DNA of 64,000 nucleotides from Pseudomonadota bacterium (GCA_021325365.1 JAJPHF010000033.1:1-64000); one strand, 5' to 3'; positions 47,504 to 59,044 are shown, counted from the stretch's first letter. A program made the numbers and translations. The notes: a model not told the origin generated them from the sequence alone.

Positions 47504-47820
47504 ATGACGCGTAGCTGCCCCGTCTGCGGAACCGTTCTCCCTGAGCGAGAGCGCTATTGTCCGGCGTGTCAGCGCGGGCTGGATGCGTCACCGTACACCG
47601 CGTACTTGAAGGGCGCGGGAGACGAGCGCTTCGTGTTGACGTGCCCCGACGCATACGCGGGCCGGCATCCCGAGGCGGTACTGAGTTGGGCGACTACCAG
47701 GCCGCCTTGCGGGACTACCAGCGGGCCGCCACGCTCTACGGGGAGCAAGGCAACACCGACGCGCAGCAAGCAGTCCTCGATGCCATCGACAGGCTGCAGG
47801 CCGGTACGCCCGTACCATGA
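47504..47820 (+). pseudogene. Broken zinc-ribbon/TPR protein
   Basis: ATG at 47504 follows CTGGAGGGA. The first frame gives a double CxxC ribbon (CPVCGTVLPERERYCPACQRG) and runs to about residue 60. The next part in a different frame reads LGDYQAALRDYQRAATLYGE and ends at 47820 with DAIDRLQAGTPVP. That second part matches the TPR end of the intact gene at 50808-51647 (LGDTEGARADYERAAALYQQ). An internal deletion and a frameshift best explain this. It may still produce a short zinc-ribbon peptide. Confidence 0.65.
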
Positions 47821-48124
47821 GGACACACACTGCCCTGCGCCTGGATCCGGCCACCGCTGGGCTGCCGAGCGCGGGGACGGTGGCGGGGTTCCCGCGGGCG
47901 CTCGGTTCCCGCCCGGACAGGGGCAAGCGAACGCGTTCAAGGAAGGAATAGCCTGGTGTCTCGCCGACATCTCAGGCAGACGCGCCCGGCCTGCTGCAAC
48001 AGCGTAGAGAGCCAGCAGAAGGATGTTGGCCCGCGGAACGGTGCTGCACCGCGCCCCGCAGCGGCAGGTGCATGACGCCTAGAGGGTCCAGAAGTTCTGG
48101 GGCGCCTGGTCGAGGTGATGCAGC
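47821..48124. other. Intergenic stretch, no feature seen
   Basis: About 300 bp following the broken TPR gene, probably more of its decayed surroundings. No open frame with a start signal, no hairpin of note. Confidence 0.4.
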
Positions 48125-48709
48125 ATGAGGAGACTTGACGTCCTCCTGCGGATCGCTTTGCTGCACTGTGGGGGACCCGCCGCCCCCCGCGAGGGGGCCG
48201 CGGCCATCCCGACGGCGACGGAGGCACCCGCTACGCCACCGATGCCGGACGTGCCGGCGCGGCCCACCAGGGCCGCCCTGCTGGCGCCGCCTACCAGCAG
48301 GCTACCCGCCGTCACGGCGACGCCCGTGCCACCGGAGTGCGTGCCAACTCCCCCTGGAGCAGGACCGGAAGAGGGGGCGACGACGATGCGGATCCACGGG
48401 TGCGTGCTACGCCACGCGCCAAGACGCCCGTTCTCGGAGGTCAGGGTACAGCTTAGCGGGAATGGGAACACCTTGAGCGTCGGGGTAGATGAGGTCGGGC
48501 ACTACACCCTGGAGGTGCCGGCGGACTGGCCCGCGGGCGAGTATAGCTTACAGGTGGACCCCGCCATCAGAACCTGTGCAGACATGGTGAGGCCCTACCC
48601 CACCACAGGGAGGCAGCAGATCGTCGCGGGGGGGTGTTTCCTACAACCGCCTAGAACGGGCGACCTGCAACCGGGGAGCGACCTCGGGATCGATCTCGCG
48701 ACCCCGTAA
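48125..48709 (+). CDS. Probable exported protein with Pro/Thr linker, unknown
   Basis: This 194-aa protein starts MRRLDVLLRIALLHCGG, a weak lipoprotein-like signal, then has a Pro/Ala/Thr linker of about 60 residues. Its C-terminal domain (MRIHGCVLRHAPRRPFSEV, VGHYTLEVPADWPAGEYSLQ, CADMVRP, GGCFLQPP) resembles a small beta-sandwich as in carboxypeptidase-regulatory-like domains. It has three or four cysteines in that domain. Family not recognised. Confidence 0.5.
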   Translation: MRRLDVLLRIALLHCGGPAAPREGAAAIPTATEAPATPPMPDVPARPTRAALLAPPTSRLPAVTATPVPPECVPTPPGAGPEEGATTMRIHGCVLRHAPRRPFSEVRVQLSGNGNTLSVGVDEVGHYTLEVPADWPAGEYSLQVDPAIRTCADMVRPYPTTGRQQIVAGGCFLQPPRTGDLQPGSDLGIDLATP

Positions 48710-48744
48710 TGGATGGCGATTGACACGTGCCTAGGGAGGGCGCC

Positions 48745-49206
48745 ATGCGCGTAATGATCTATACTCGCGGCGGTGACGACGGCGGCGACAAGTGCGACCC
48801 GGCGCGGCTCGTTGCCCATATCGAGGTCCGAGGAGCCCACCGCGCTATCCGCATGTATGAAGCGGGCGTGAGACGCTATATGCAGGAGATGGAGCATGCC
48901 CCGTGGGTCCGCCCAGGGTTCTTCGGCAATCCTGCCGACCCGGCTGATGTAAAGCAGACGAGCACTCGATTAGAACGTCAACTCTGGGAACAGTTCAACG
49001 AAGGGACGTGCGAGTTCGTTGCTGGCGGCAACTTCGGTGGGACCTGCGTCGATGCCCTGACATCCTACCCGGCGTGGAGTGAGCGCGCCTTGGCAAAACA
49101 TGTAAGGGACCTGTATCTGTGGGATCTTTATGGACAGCTCACGGAGAGCAGCCTCTCGCAAGTCCTGCGCCGGCTTCCTCTTCTTGGTCGGCTGCTGCGC
49201 TACTAA
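48745..49206 (+). CDS. Unknown protein, 153 aa
   Basis: The start at 48745 has AGGGAGGG upstream; an earlier ATG-less extension is not needed. The protein is soluble, with MRVMIYTRGGDDGGDKC at the start and a helical end (LYLWDLYGQLTESSLSQVLRRLPLLG). Two cysteines (EGTCEFVAGGNFGGTCVD) are central. The G/C content and codon use are slightly less extreme than in its neighbours, and it is surrounded by decayed and orphan genes, so it may be a recent arrival. Confidence 0.55.
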   Translation: MRVMIYTRGGDDGGDKCDPARLVAHIEVRGAHRAIRMYEAGVRRYMQEMEHAPWVRPGFFGNPADPADVKQTSTRLERQLWEQFNEGTCEFVAGGNFGGTCVDALTSYPAWSERALAKHVRDLYLWDLYGQLTESSLSQVLRRLPLLGRLLRY

Positions 49207-49497
49207 GCCCTGCCTGGTCGCTCAACCTCACGCCCAGGAAGCGCGTCCATGATCCCAATACTCGCGTGCGATGGTACAGGCGGCGCCCCAGCAGCCCTGG
49301 TGGCGCCGGCGGTGGCGGCGGTGGCAGGTCGCTCGGCGACGCGCGGGAGCGTTCTGGCCGAGCTAACCATACGCTAGGAGATACTCGGCCGGGCGTGGCG
49401 TGACGGGAAGGGCGTCGGATCAGGATTGACAGCGGATCGGCCGGGTGGGCTAGTGGCCACGCCTACCCGGGCATGAGAGGGACGGGGGGGGGGTAGT

Positions 49498-50547
49498 ATG
49501 ATGGGGACGCCAGGAGTCGCCCGGAGCGTCTTGGCGCTCGCGCTGACAGTCGTCGCGCTCGTGCCCACCGCGCCGATGGTCGGGTCTGCGCCCATGCTCC
49601 AGGCCGATCCGGACGTCGTGGTGCGGATCACGAGCCCGGAACAGAACCAATCGGTGCAGGGCCAGATTGAGATTACCGGGTACGCCGCCGACCGGCGGAG
49701 TGAGGAGGGGTCGGGGTTCAACGAGAATGATGTCCAGCTCTACCTGAACGATCCGACGGACCCCCGCAACTTGTTCGCCATCACCAGCCCTACCTCTCAA
49801 CGCCTGCGACAGGACAGCCCCGACGCCGCGGCCGCGCTCGGGCCGCAGTTCAGCGCGGTCGGATTCCGCTTCTACTGGCAGACCTGCGCCTTTCCGCCTG
49901 GGCGGTACACCTTGACGCTGTTCGTGTCGAGTCTGGTAGTGCCAGGCGCGCGGAACAGCGCCAGCCGTGACGTGGAGGTGGCCCCGTGTGCGCCGGGGAC
50001 GCCACTCGTGCAGAACGATCTGACCACGCGGCCGAGCCGGCTGCTGCGCTTGGACCAGCCGGGGTGGCGCACAACCTGGCTCGATAGTGCCACCTGGGGG
50101 GACATCGCCGTAGGCATTGATGCCCGCTGCCGGGTAGCGGACACCTGCATCTACGAACTGGGCCTCCGCGGGCAGACCAACCCAGCACACGATTTCGAGT
50201 TCGCCGGCTACGAGCTGCGGGTGGATCCCAGCCGCGGGCAATGGGGCTTTGGCTACGCCGAGCCCGGGCAGTACACCCCGCTGCTGCCCGCCAGCGAGTC
50301 GCCGGCCATCCACCGCGGCGCGGTGCCCAACCGCCTGGGAGTCATCGCCCAAGGGGACCATTGGCAGCTGTTCATCAACGGCGAGCCGGTGGGCGAGGTC
50401 CACGACGACCGGCGGCGCTGGGGTGGAGTCTGGTGGGGCGCCAACACGGGCCTGACCGACCGCGGCGTGGAGGTGGAGTTCGGGAACTATGTCCTCACCA
50501 CGCCGGGCCCGCCCGAGCTACTGGCCGGGGTCCTGCGCGGCGAGTAG
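49498..50547 (+). CDS. Exported two-domain protein, LamG-like C-terminus
   Basis: This 349-aa protein has a signal peptide (SVLALALTVVALVPTAPMVG). The N-terminal domain (VRITSPEQNQSVQGQIEITGYAAD, then VGFRFYWQTC) is the same type of domain as at the start of the PPC protein (32581-34533). The C-terminal 190 residues (TWGDIAVGIDARCRVADTC, VIAQGDHWQLFINGEPVGEV) resemble concanavalin-like or LamG sugar-binding folds, where HWQLFINGEPVG is the typical strand pair. Likely a surface-attached or secreted binding protein. Confidence 0.7.
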   Translation: MMGTPGVARSVLALALTVVALVPTAPMVGSAPMLQADPDVVVRITSPEQNQSVQGQIEITGYAADRRSEEGSGFNENDVQLYLNDPTDPRNLFAITSPTSQRLRQDSPDAAAALGPQFSAVGFRFYWQTCAFPPGRYTLTLFVSSLVVPGARNSASRDVEVAPCAPGTPLVQNDLTTRPSRLLRLDQPGWRTTWLDSATWGDIAVGIDARCRVADTCIYELGLRGQTNPAHDFEFAGYELRVDPSRGQWGFGYAEPGQYTPLLPASESPAIHRGAVPNRLGVIAQGDHWQLFINGEPVGEVHDDRRRWGGVWWGANTGLTDRGVEVEFGNYVLTTPGPPELLAGVLRGE

Positions 50548-50807
50548 AGCGGGCCGTGCCTGGAGGCGGAGAAGTGGAGCGGGGAGGCGCGAATATCCCC
50601 GCCGGTGCCGCTTCGCGGGCCGATACGCTTCCCCCGCTCGGCCGAGGCTGAACGCTTACGTGGATTGAAGCCGTGGGCCGCAAGGCGGGTCGCCTCGATG
50701 CGGGCGTCGGTTCTGGCCCATCGTCGTCCCATCCACCATGGGGCGGCCGGCACTATACTGCGGCTCTCTGGGGCCGCGTCAAGAGGCGAGGCGGGAGGGC
50801 TCTCCAG

Positions 50808-51647
50808 ATGAGTCGGTGGAAGCTAGGCCGGGAGCTTGCGGTCGCGCTGTTACTCGTTCTAGTCTCGTGGCATCCAACGGCGGCGCAGCAGTGCGATCTG
50901 CACGGGGCCGTGGAGACCTTGTACGCGGCCGATCGCCTGCCGATCAGTGCCGAGGTACAAGTGCAGGGCTGGGCGGTCGAGCCCCAAGCACCGTCTGGTA
51001 CCGGCGTCAGCGAGGTGCGGCTGAGTCTCGACGTCCCCCCGGATCAGAGTTCGCGTGTGGAAGCGGCGGCGTATGGAGTGGAGACCCCCGCCATCGCGGA
51101 GCTGTATGGCAGCATCCGGTTTGCCCGTGCGGGGTTCCTGTTGGTGTGGGACACGAGCGGCATCACGCCGGGGAGCCACCGCCTGTACATAGAGGCACGC
51201 ACCACTTGTGGCTGGACCAGGCTGCAAGCCCGCCCGGTCACCTTCCAGGCGGGGGCCCCGGATCCCTCGCTGCCGGAGGATCTGCGCCAGCTCCCCGCCA
51301 CCCAGCAAGCATTAGATCGAGGGCGGGCACGGGACTGGACGGGTTTGCGAGATGCGGCGACCGAAGTACTCCAACATCTCCCGACGAGTGCGTGGGGCTA
51401 CTTTATGCGTGGGATCGCCGGCGAGGAGCTCCGGGACTATCAAGGGGCGATCCAGGACTACGACGAGGCCCTTCGCCTCGATCCCGATCATGCCAGTGCC
51501 TACGCCGGCCGTGGGTTCGCCCGGCACTCCCTGGGGGATACCGAGGGAGCCCGGGCGGATTACGAGCGGGCCGCGGCGCTCTACCAGCAGCAGGGTAATC
51601 GTGCCGGGTACCAGCGGATTCAGACCGCACTCGACCTGCTCCCCTGA
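50808..51647 (+). CDS. Exported protein with TPR C-terminus
   Basis: The start at 50808 has GCGGGAGGG before it; a frame from 50673 is not preferred. The 279-aa protein has a signal peptide (LAVALLLVLVSWHPTAA/QQC), then a domain of about 120 residues (VQVQGWAVEPQAPSGTGVSEV, FLLVWDTSGITPGSHRLYIEA) shared in type with the secreted proteins at 49498 and 32581. The end has two to three TPR units (YFMRGIAGEELRDYQGAIQDY, AYAGRGFARHSLGDTEGARADY). It is the intact relative of the broken gene at 47504. Confidence 0.75.
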   Translation: MSRWKLGRELAVALLLVLVSWHPTAAQQCDLHGAVETLYAADRLPISAEVQVQGWAVEPQAPSGTGVSEVRLSLDVPPDQSSRVEAAAYGVETPAIAELYGSIRFARAGFLLVWDTSGITPGSHRLYIEARTTCGWTRLQARPVTFQAGAPDPSLPEDLRQLPATQQALDRGRARDWTGLRDAATEVLQHLPTSAWGYFMRGIAGEELRDYQGAIQDYDEALRLDPDHASAYAGRGFARHSLGDTEGARADYERAAALYQQQGNRAGYQRIQTALDLLP

Positions 51648-51910
51648 GCGCCCCCGGAGCCAACCTCCGGGGGCGCGAGGCGTGGGGCGCGAGGGCGTGG
51701 GGGTCGAGTGGGCGGCGGACGGGCGGCGCTGTGGATTCCGGCGACCGTGCCGCACGAGATCACCGCGATCGGCGACGAGCCGCTGCACCCGCTGGTGGTG
51801 TACACGGCGCCGCTGTAGCGCTAGACGCGGCGGCCCGGCGGGCGGCAGACGGGGCGAGGACGGCGAGTGCGAGCGAGGGCCGCTCAGCGGCCGAAGGAGC
51901 ACTGGCAGCG

Positions 51911-52198
51911 ATGCAGATGGAAGACGACGGAGACGTTCGGCCAACCCCTACCTGGGACATTCGCCGTGAGGGGCGGGCGTGGCGCGGCGAGGAAGCCCTG
52001 GCGCGCCTGGACCTGGCGCCCGAGAAGATAGAGATGATCGACGGCAAGCTGTTCTGGGACGACGCGGAGCGCCTGACGATGCTGGCGCTGCTGTTGGAGA
52101 ACGTGGGGATGGATGCGGCGGTGCGGCTGGGCGACCCGCGGCTCTGGCGCGAGGCGGTAGCGGCGCTGCCCGATGGCCCGGAGTCCGCGGCTGGCTGA
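51911..52198 (+). CDS. Small conserved protein of the Uma2 neighbourhood
   Basis: This 95-aa protein is taken from ATG 51911; a longer frame from 51731 has poor composition. It contains LARLDLAPEKIEMIDGKLFW and LTMLALLLENVGMDAAVRLG. Proteins of this pattern are often found in Chloroflexota, commonly near Uma2 genes, as here (next gene at 52315). Function is unknown. Confidence 0.7.
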   Translation: MQMEDDGDVRPTPTWDIRREGRAWRGEEALARLDLAPEKIEMIDGKLFWDDAERLTMLALLLENVGMDAAVRLGDPRLWREAVAALPDGPESAAG

Positions 52199-52314
52199 GC
52201 TGGCGGATCTTCGAAGCTGCTGGGCCGGGCGCCGGGAGGCGCCAGCGCGGCACTCCGCCCCGGTGGCGGACCGGGCGGTATACTGCCCACGAGCCTGATT
52301 TGTGGAGTCCTGCG

Positions 52315-52932
52315 ATGACCGCTCCGACGAAGCTGCGGCCGGTCCTGGAGTCCGGCGACCGCCTGACGCGCGACGAGTTCCACGAGCGGTACAGCGAGCG
52401 CCCCGACATCAAGCAAGCCGAGCTGGTCGAAGGAGTGGTCTACGTGGCTTTGCCCGTTGGATTCGACTCGCATGGGGAGCAGCACGCCCTGGTGGTGACC
52501 TGGCTGGGCGTATACCGGGGAAAGCATCCGCGACTGCGGATCGGGGACAACGCCACGGTTCGGCCCAGCGCGAACAGCGAGGTGCAGCCGGACGCCTGCC
52601 TCTGGCGCGAAGAGGCGGGCGGGCCGCACCTTGGCGCCGATGGATTCGTCTACGCGGCGCCGCAGCTCGTGGTGGAGGTGGCGGCCAGCAGCGCGTCGTA
52701 CGACCTGCACGACAAGAAGGAGGCGTACCGCAAGGCGGGCGTGCGCGAGTACGTCGTGTGGCGGGTGATGGACGGCATGATCGACTGGTTCCGGCGGCGC
52801 GGCGGCGAGTACGTGTGGGTGGCGCCGGATGCGGACGGGGTGATCGAGAGCGAGACGTTTCCCGGGCTGCGGCTGGACGTGCCGAAGCTGCTGGCGAGGA
52901 ACGTAGCGGGCGTGCTGGCGGCGCTGGGGTAG
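52315..52932 (+). CDS. Uma2-family (DUF820) putative endonuclease
   Basis: This 205-aa protein has the Uma2 core: IKQAELVEGVVYVALPVGFDSHGEQH, VQPDACLW (Asp), PQLVVEVAASSASYDLHDKKEAYRKAGVREYVVW carrying the Glu and Lys residues of the predicted nuclease site, and LDVPKLLARN near the end. It follows the small 95-aa gene by 116 bp. Predicted nuclease, natural substrate unknown. Confidence 0.9.
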   Translation: MTAPTKLRPVLESGDRLTRDEFHERYSERPDIKQAELVEGVVYVALPVGFDSHGEQHALVVTWLGVYRGKHPRLRIGDNATVRPSANSEVQPDACLWREEAGGPHLGADGFVYAAPQLVVEVAASSASYDLHDKKEAYRKAGVREYVVWRVMDGMIDWFRRRGGEYVWVAPDADGVIESETFPGLRLDVPKLLARNVAGVLAALG

Positions 52933-52973
52933 GGGGTTCGGCGGGCGGAGCGCCCGGCGTGGGAGGATGGAGC

Positions 52974-54068
52974 ATGGCAGCACCGACGAAGACGATGGTG
53001 ATCGACGCGGACGCGCACGTCGTGGAGACAGCGGCAACCTGGGAGTACATGGACCCCGCGGACGCGCAGTACCGCCCCCAGCCGGTGGAGGTGCAGGGGG
53101 AGACGCGGCTGCAGTACTGGCTGATCGACGGCAAGGTGCGCGGCTTCCGCTTTCCCGGCTACTCGCACGAGCAGCTCGAAGCGCTGTCGCGGCTGGCGGG
53201 CCGCACGATGACGACGCCGCAAGATGCCAGCGAGATGACGAACGTCGCGCTGCGCCTGGAGCACATGGACCAGATCGGCGTGGACGTGCAGGTGCTGCAC
53301 AACACGATCTTCATCGAGCAGGTGACGGACAACCCGGCCGCGGAGGTGGCGATCTACAAGGGCTGGAACCGCTGGCTGGCCGACATCTGGCGCCAGGGCC
53401 AGGGGCGGCTGCGCTGGTCGTGCGTGGTGCCGCTGCTGAGCCTGCCCGACGCGCTGGAGCAGATGCGCTTCGGCAAGGAGCACGGCGCCTGCGCGGTGCT
53501 GATGCGGCCGGTCGAGGGCAGCCGGCAGCTGATCGACCCGTACTTCTACCCGGTGTTCGAGGAGGCGCAGCGGCTGGACCTGGCCGTCGCCGTCCACATC
53601 GCGAACGGCAGCCCGTGGCTGACGGACTTCTACCGCCACCCGGTGTTCCAGGCGCAGGCGTTCGACCGCTTCCGCGTGCCGACGGTCACCGCGGTCCACG
53701 ACCTGCTGATGAGCGAGATCCCGCTGATCTTCCCCACGCTACGCTTCGCCTTCATCGAGGCGAGCGCGCAGTGGATCCCCTGGATCTTCAACGAGGCGCG
53801 CAAGCGGTTCCAGCAGCAGGGACGCGAGTGGCCGGCGAACATCGCGCGGGACTACCGCATCTACGTGACCTGTGAGAACACGGACGACATCCCGTTCATT
53901 CTGAAGTACTGCGGCGAGGACAACCTGGTGATCGGGACGGACTACGGCCACACCGACCCGTCGAGCGACGTGGACGCGATCAAGACGTTCCAGGCGCGGA
54001 CCGATATCAGCCCCGAGGTGAAGCGCAAGATCCTGCACGACAACCCCGCGGCGCTGTATCGGCTGTAA
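52974..54068 (+). CDS. Amidohydrolase, ACMSD-like
   Basis: This 364-aa protein starts MAAPTKTMVIDADAHVVE, where DADAH provides the first metal-binding pair of the amidohydrolase 2 family. Further ligands are in LAVAVHIANGSP and the late Asp in VIGTDYGHTDPSSD. VQVLHNTIF and FAFIEASAQWIPWI are also typical. Relatives decarboxylate or hydrolyse aromatic or cyclic acids. A ribosome binding site GGGAGGA precedes the gene. Similar proteins often occur with UbiD and LLM enzymes, which are about 8 kb away here. Confidence 0.88.
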   Translation: MAAPTKTMVIDADAHVVETAATWEYMDPADAQYRPQPVEVQGETRLQYWLIDGKVRGFRFPGYSHEQLEALSRLAGRTMTTPQDASEMTNVALRLEHMDQIGVDVQVLHNTIFIEQVTDNPAAEVAIYKGWNRWLADIWRQGQGRLRWSCVVPLLSLPDALEQMRFGKEHGACAVLMRPVEGSRQLIDPYFYPVFEEAQRLDLAVAVHIANGSPWLTDFYRHPVFQAQAFDRFRVPTVTAVHDLLMSEIPLIFPTLRFAFIEASAQWIPWIFNEARKRFQQQGREWPANIARDYRIYVTCENTDDIPFILKYCGEDNLVIGTDYGHTDPSSDVDAIKTFQARTDISPEVKRKILHDNPAALYRL

Positions 54069-54131
54069 GGCCGCCGGTCGGCGCCGCGCACGCTGCTACA
54101 CTGTAGGCGGGCGATGCCCAGGAGGTCGGCA

Positions 54132-54701
54132 ATGGTCGCCCCGCGGCAGGGGCTGACGCTCGCGGAGTTCCTCGCGCGGCCGGAGACGAAGCCCGCGCTC
54201 GAGTACGCCGACGGGGTAGTGACGCGAAAAGCGGCTCCCAAGGGGCGACACAGCACGCTGCAGACCGAGCTGGTGGAGCGGCTGAACCGTCTCGCCCGGC
54301 GGCGGCGATCCGCCCGCGCTTTGACCGAGCTGCGCGCGACGTTTGGTGGGCGCTCGTACGTGCCCGACGTCGTGGTGTTCGGGGCGGAGCGCATCCCACG
54401 GACGCCCGAGGGCCAGATCGCCGACGACGTGTTCGCGCCGCCGGACATCGCAATCGAGATCGTCTCGCCGCGGCAGAGCGTCACGCCGCTCGTGCGTCGG
54501 TGCCTGTGGTACGTCGCCAACGGCGTGGCCGCCGCGCTGCTGGTCGATCCGCGAGACCGTTCGATCATCGTCTTCCGCACGGGGGGGCAGACCGCCGCGA
54601 TGCGGGGCGCAGAAGTGATCGACCTGTCCGACGTCGCGCCGGGGCTAGTGTTTTCGGTGGATGACGTGTTCGCGTCGCTGAGCGCGGAGTACTGGCCGTA
54701 G
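54132..54701 (+). CDS. Uma2-family (DUF820) putative endonuclease
   Basis: The start at 54132 has AGGAGG 8 nt upstream, and the earlier ATG at 54114 is rejected on that ground. This 189-aa protein has the Uma2 pattern: PALEYADGVVTRK, RSYVPDVVVFG, DIAIEIVSPRQSVTPLVRRCLWYVANGV. The usual lysine after the Glu is replaced by an arginine-rich stretch (VRRCLWY), so catalytic ability is less sure. Confidence 0.85.
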   Translation: MVAPRQGLTLAEFLARPETKPALEYADGVVTRKAAPKGRHSTLQTELVERLNRLARRRRSARALTELRATFGGRSYVPDVVVFGAERIPRTPEGQIADDVFAPPDIAIEIVSPRQSVTPLVRRCLWYVANGVAAALLVDPRDRSIIVFRTGGQTAAMRGAEVIDLSDVAPGLVFSVDDVFASLSAEYWP

Positions 54702-54821
54702 GCTGCGCCGGGCTGGCGGGCCGCCGGGGCGGGGCGGCATCGGGTATAGTTTCGAGGTGGCCCGCGGGGCCACGCGAGCGCCTGGCCGATGGCCGGGCGC
54801 TGTTTTGTGGGGTGGTGAGGC

Positions 54822-56945
<2,124 letters not shown>

Positions 56946-56995
56946 CCTGACGCCATGACGCGCTCCGCGCCTCATGCTGCGACAATCCGCGGGGC

Positions 56996-58072
56996 TCACG
57001 GAGCTTTCGCGAGATGCAGGAGCACGATCTGCCAGGCGCAGCGCACACGCGCGGGATCGGCCATGATGCGTTCCTGCACCCGACGATAGAATTCGTCCGC
57101 TAGCCGCTTCGACGACTGCGGTGGGACCGCCGGCACGTTGGCGCCGAACAACGTCGGCTCGGTGAACGCGCGCAGAAACCCCGTGTAAGCGGCAGCGTAC
57201 GCTTGCCGGTCGCCCGCTTCCTGGTAGCGCGCCCAGAACACGTCCGCGAGCGCCACCGGCTCGCTGGCGATCAGCTGCAATGACGTGCCGTCGCTGGCCG
57301 GGTGCATGCTGAACGGCGCGGTGTACTCTTCCAGCGTGCGGTAGTACATCGGCAAGACCATCTGCTGGTAGGTCGCCGCGGCCAGCGTGCCCGCCGCGAC
57401 CAACTCCTGGAGCACGTCGTTCGCCAGGTCGAGCAGCCCTTCCGCGCCGCTGCGGCCGGCTGAGTCGGCCAGGCTGCCGACGACGACCAGCCGCCCGCCA
57501 GGCCGCAGCTCGCGTGCTCGACAGGCCAGGAAGGTATCCCAGTCCGTGCGGGCGCGCGCGGCGAAGGCCGCGCGGACGGCGTCCTCGGCGCGCGGCGGCC
57601 AGATATGATTCGGGATGGGGCATGGCGCGGCGCTCAGCCAGTGCACCGCGATCGCCGAGTAGCCAAGCGCGACCTGGCCGCTCGCGAAGAGGGGCTGATA
57701 GAACGACCGCCCGATAGCCGAGGGGTACACTTCGGCCGCGCCGCGCAGGTAGCTGTCGGGCGACTCGGCCAGGAGCGTGAACAGCGCACTGAAGTCGTTG
57801 CTCGGCAGGTCCGTGTGCACGATGCTGATTGCCGCGTCGGGCGCCAGGCGCCGCCGCAGGGTCGCGATGACGGTCCGCATCGGCGCCAGCGAGTTGTGTC
57901 CCTGCGACGCTCCGTAGTCGGCGACCACCGCGGGCTCGCCCGGCGCGGGCAGCGTCGCGGCAGCCGCGGCCTGCTCCAGCATCGGCAGGGCGATGGCGTT
58001 CGCGTTGTCCTGTTCCTGCGAGTGCGCGTTGTAGTACCCACGGCCCATCATGGCGCTCTCGTGAGTGCTCAC
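56996..58072 (-). CDS. SABATH-like carboxyl methyltransferase
   Basis: This 358-aa protein begins MGRGYYNAHSQEQDNANAIA and VVADYGASQGHNSL, the SAM-binding start known from SABATH (Methyltransf_7) enzymes. Further family blocks are IVHTDLPSNDFSALF, SFYQPLF, GYSAIAVHWLSAAP and LACRARELRPGGRLVVVGS. In plants these methylate carboxyl groups of small acids such as salicylate. Bacterial members are less studied. The substrate here is unknown. It faces the ABC-F gene convergently and stands alone. Confidence 0.85.
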   Translation of the reverse strand: MSTHESAMMGRGYYNAHSQEQDNANAIALPMLEQAAAAATLPAPGEPAVVADYGASQGHNSLAPMRTVIATLRRRLAPDAAISIVHTDLPSNDFSALFTLLAESPDSYLRGAAEVYPSAIGRSFYQPLFASGQVALGYSAIAVHWLSAAPCPIPNHIWPPRAEDAVRAAFAARARTDWDTFLACRARELRPGGRLVVVGSLADSAGRSGAEGLLDLANDVLQELVAAGTLAAATYQQMVLPMYYRTLEEYTAPFSMHPASDGTSLQLIASEPVALADVFWARYQEAGDRQAYAAAYTGFLRAFTEPTLFGANVPAVPPQSSKRLADEFYRRVQERIMADPARVRCAWQIVLLHLAKAP

Positions 58073-58207
58073 GGTCTGCCTCCCCGAGGACCGTCGGTTG
58101 ACGGCTAGCGACCGCGCCGGCGCATCGGCCAGCCCGATGTGGTTTACCCCCGACGATACTCGATCACGGCCTGGTCCTGGTTATGAAGGGACGGCGGCGG
58201 GTGGCGG

Positions 58208-58819
58208 CTATCCACGGTGCCGCGAGCGCAGGATACGCGCCGGATTGCCGGCCACGGTGGCGCCCGGGGGCACGTCGCGCGTGACGACGCCGCCGGCGCC
58301 GACGATTGCATCGTCGCCGATCGTGACGCCCGGCAGGATGATCGCGCCGCCGCCGATCCAGACGTTGTACCCAATCCGCACGGGCTTCCCGTTCTCTAGT
58401 CCCTGGCGACGGAGGGCCGGATCGCGCGGGTGGTCGGCCGCGTAGATCTGGACGGCCGGCCCGATCTGGCAAAGCGCGCCGATCTCGATCTGGCACACGT
58501 CGAGCAGGACGCAGTTGTAGTTGAGAAAAGTCCCGCGGCCCAGGTGGATGTTGGAGCCATAATCACAGTAGAAGGGCGGCCGCACGACGACGTCCGCGCC
58601 CACGCTCCCGAGCAGCTCGCGCAGCAGCGTGGCCCGACGGTCGAGGTCGTCGACCGTGGTGGCATTGAAGGCGCGCATCAGGCGATCGGCGCGCGCGATC
58701 GCCGCGGTAAGCTCGGGATCGCTGGCGCGGTATAGCTCGCCTGCCAGCATCTTCTCGCGCTCCGTCCGCTCGACCACCGCCGTTCCCTTCCTCACGCGGC
58801 TCCTGAGCACCCTGCGCAC
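58208..58819 (-). CDS. Sugar O-acetyltransferase (Maa/LacA type)
   Basis: This 203-aa protein has the Mac domain start (EREKMLAGELYRASDPEL), then left-handed beta-helix hexapeptides. It keeps FYCDYGSNIHLGRGTFLNYN, VQIYAADHPRDP with the catalytic His, and NVWIGGGAIILPGVTIGDD and PPGATVAGNPARIL at the end. Such trimeric enzymes acetylate maltose, glucose or galactosides with acetyl-CoA. No sugar operon is adjacent. Confidence 0.9.
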   Translation of the reverse strand: MRRVLRSRVRKGTAVVERTEREKMLAGELYRASDPELTAAIARADRLMRAFNATTVDDLDRRATLLRELLGSVGADVVVRPPFYCDYGSNIHLGRGTFLNYNCVLLDVCQIEIGALCQIGPAVQIYAADHPRDPALRRQGLENGKPVRIGYNVWIGGGAIILPGVTIGDDAIVGAGGVVTRDVPPGATVAGNPARILRSRHRG

Positions 58820-58941
58820 GTTCGCGGGCTGACGCTCGGATCAGCAGGCCGCCTGGCGGCCGCGAACGAGGCTCTCCTGGAGAGCGACCCGCCGCCGTCT
58901 CTGTCATACCGAATCGGGCCGGCGTTCACCTAGCGGGGCGG

Positions 58942-59025
58942 GCCCTCACCCCGGCCCTCTCCCAGGGGGAGAGGGGGAGGGACGCCCTCACCCCGGCCCT
59001 CTCCCAGGGGGAGAGGGGGAGGGAC
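58942..59025. repeat. Tandem 42-bp intergenic repeat, two copies
   Basis: Two identical 42-bp copies (58942-58983 and 58984-59025), each containing CCGGCCCTCTCCCAGGGGGA and GAGGGGGAGGGAC. CCCTCTCCC-AGG-GGGAGAGGG makes a small hairpin within each copy. This kind of repeat is frequent between genes in many high-GC bacteria. It may help terminate transcription, being just past the end of the hydrolase gene at 59045. Confidence 0.9.
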
Positions 59026-59044
59026 GAGGGGGCCGGATTCGGGA

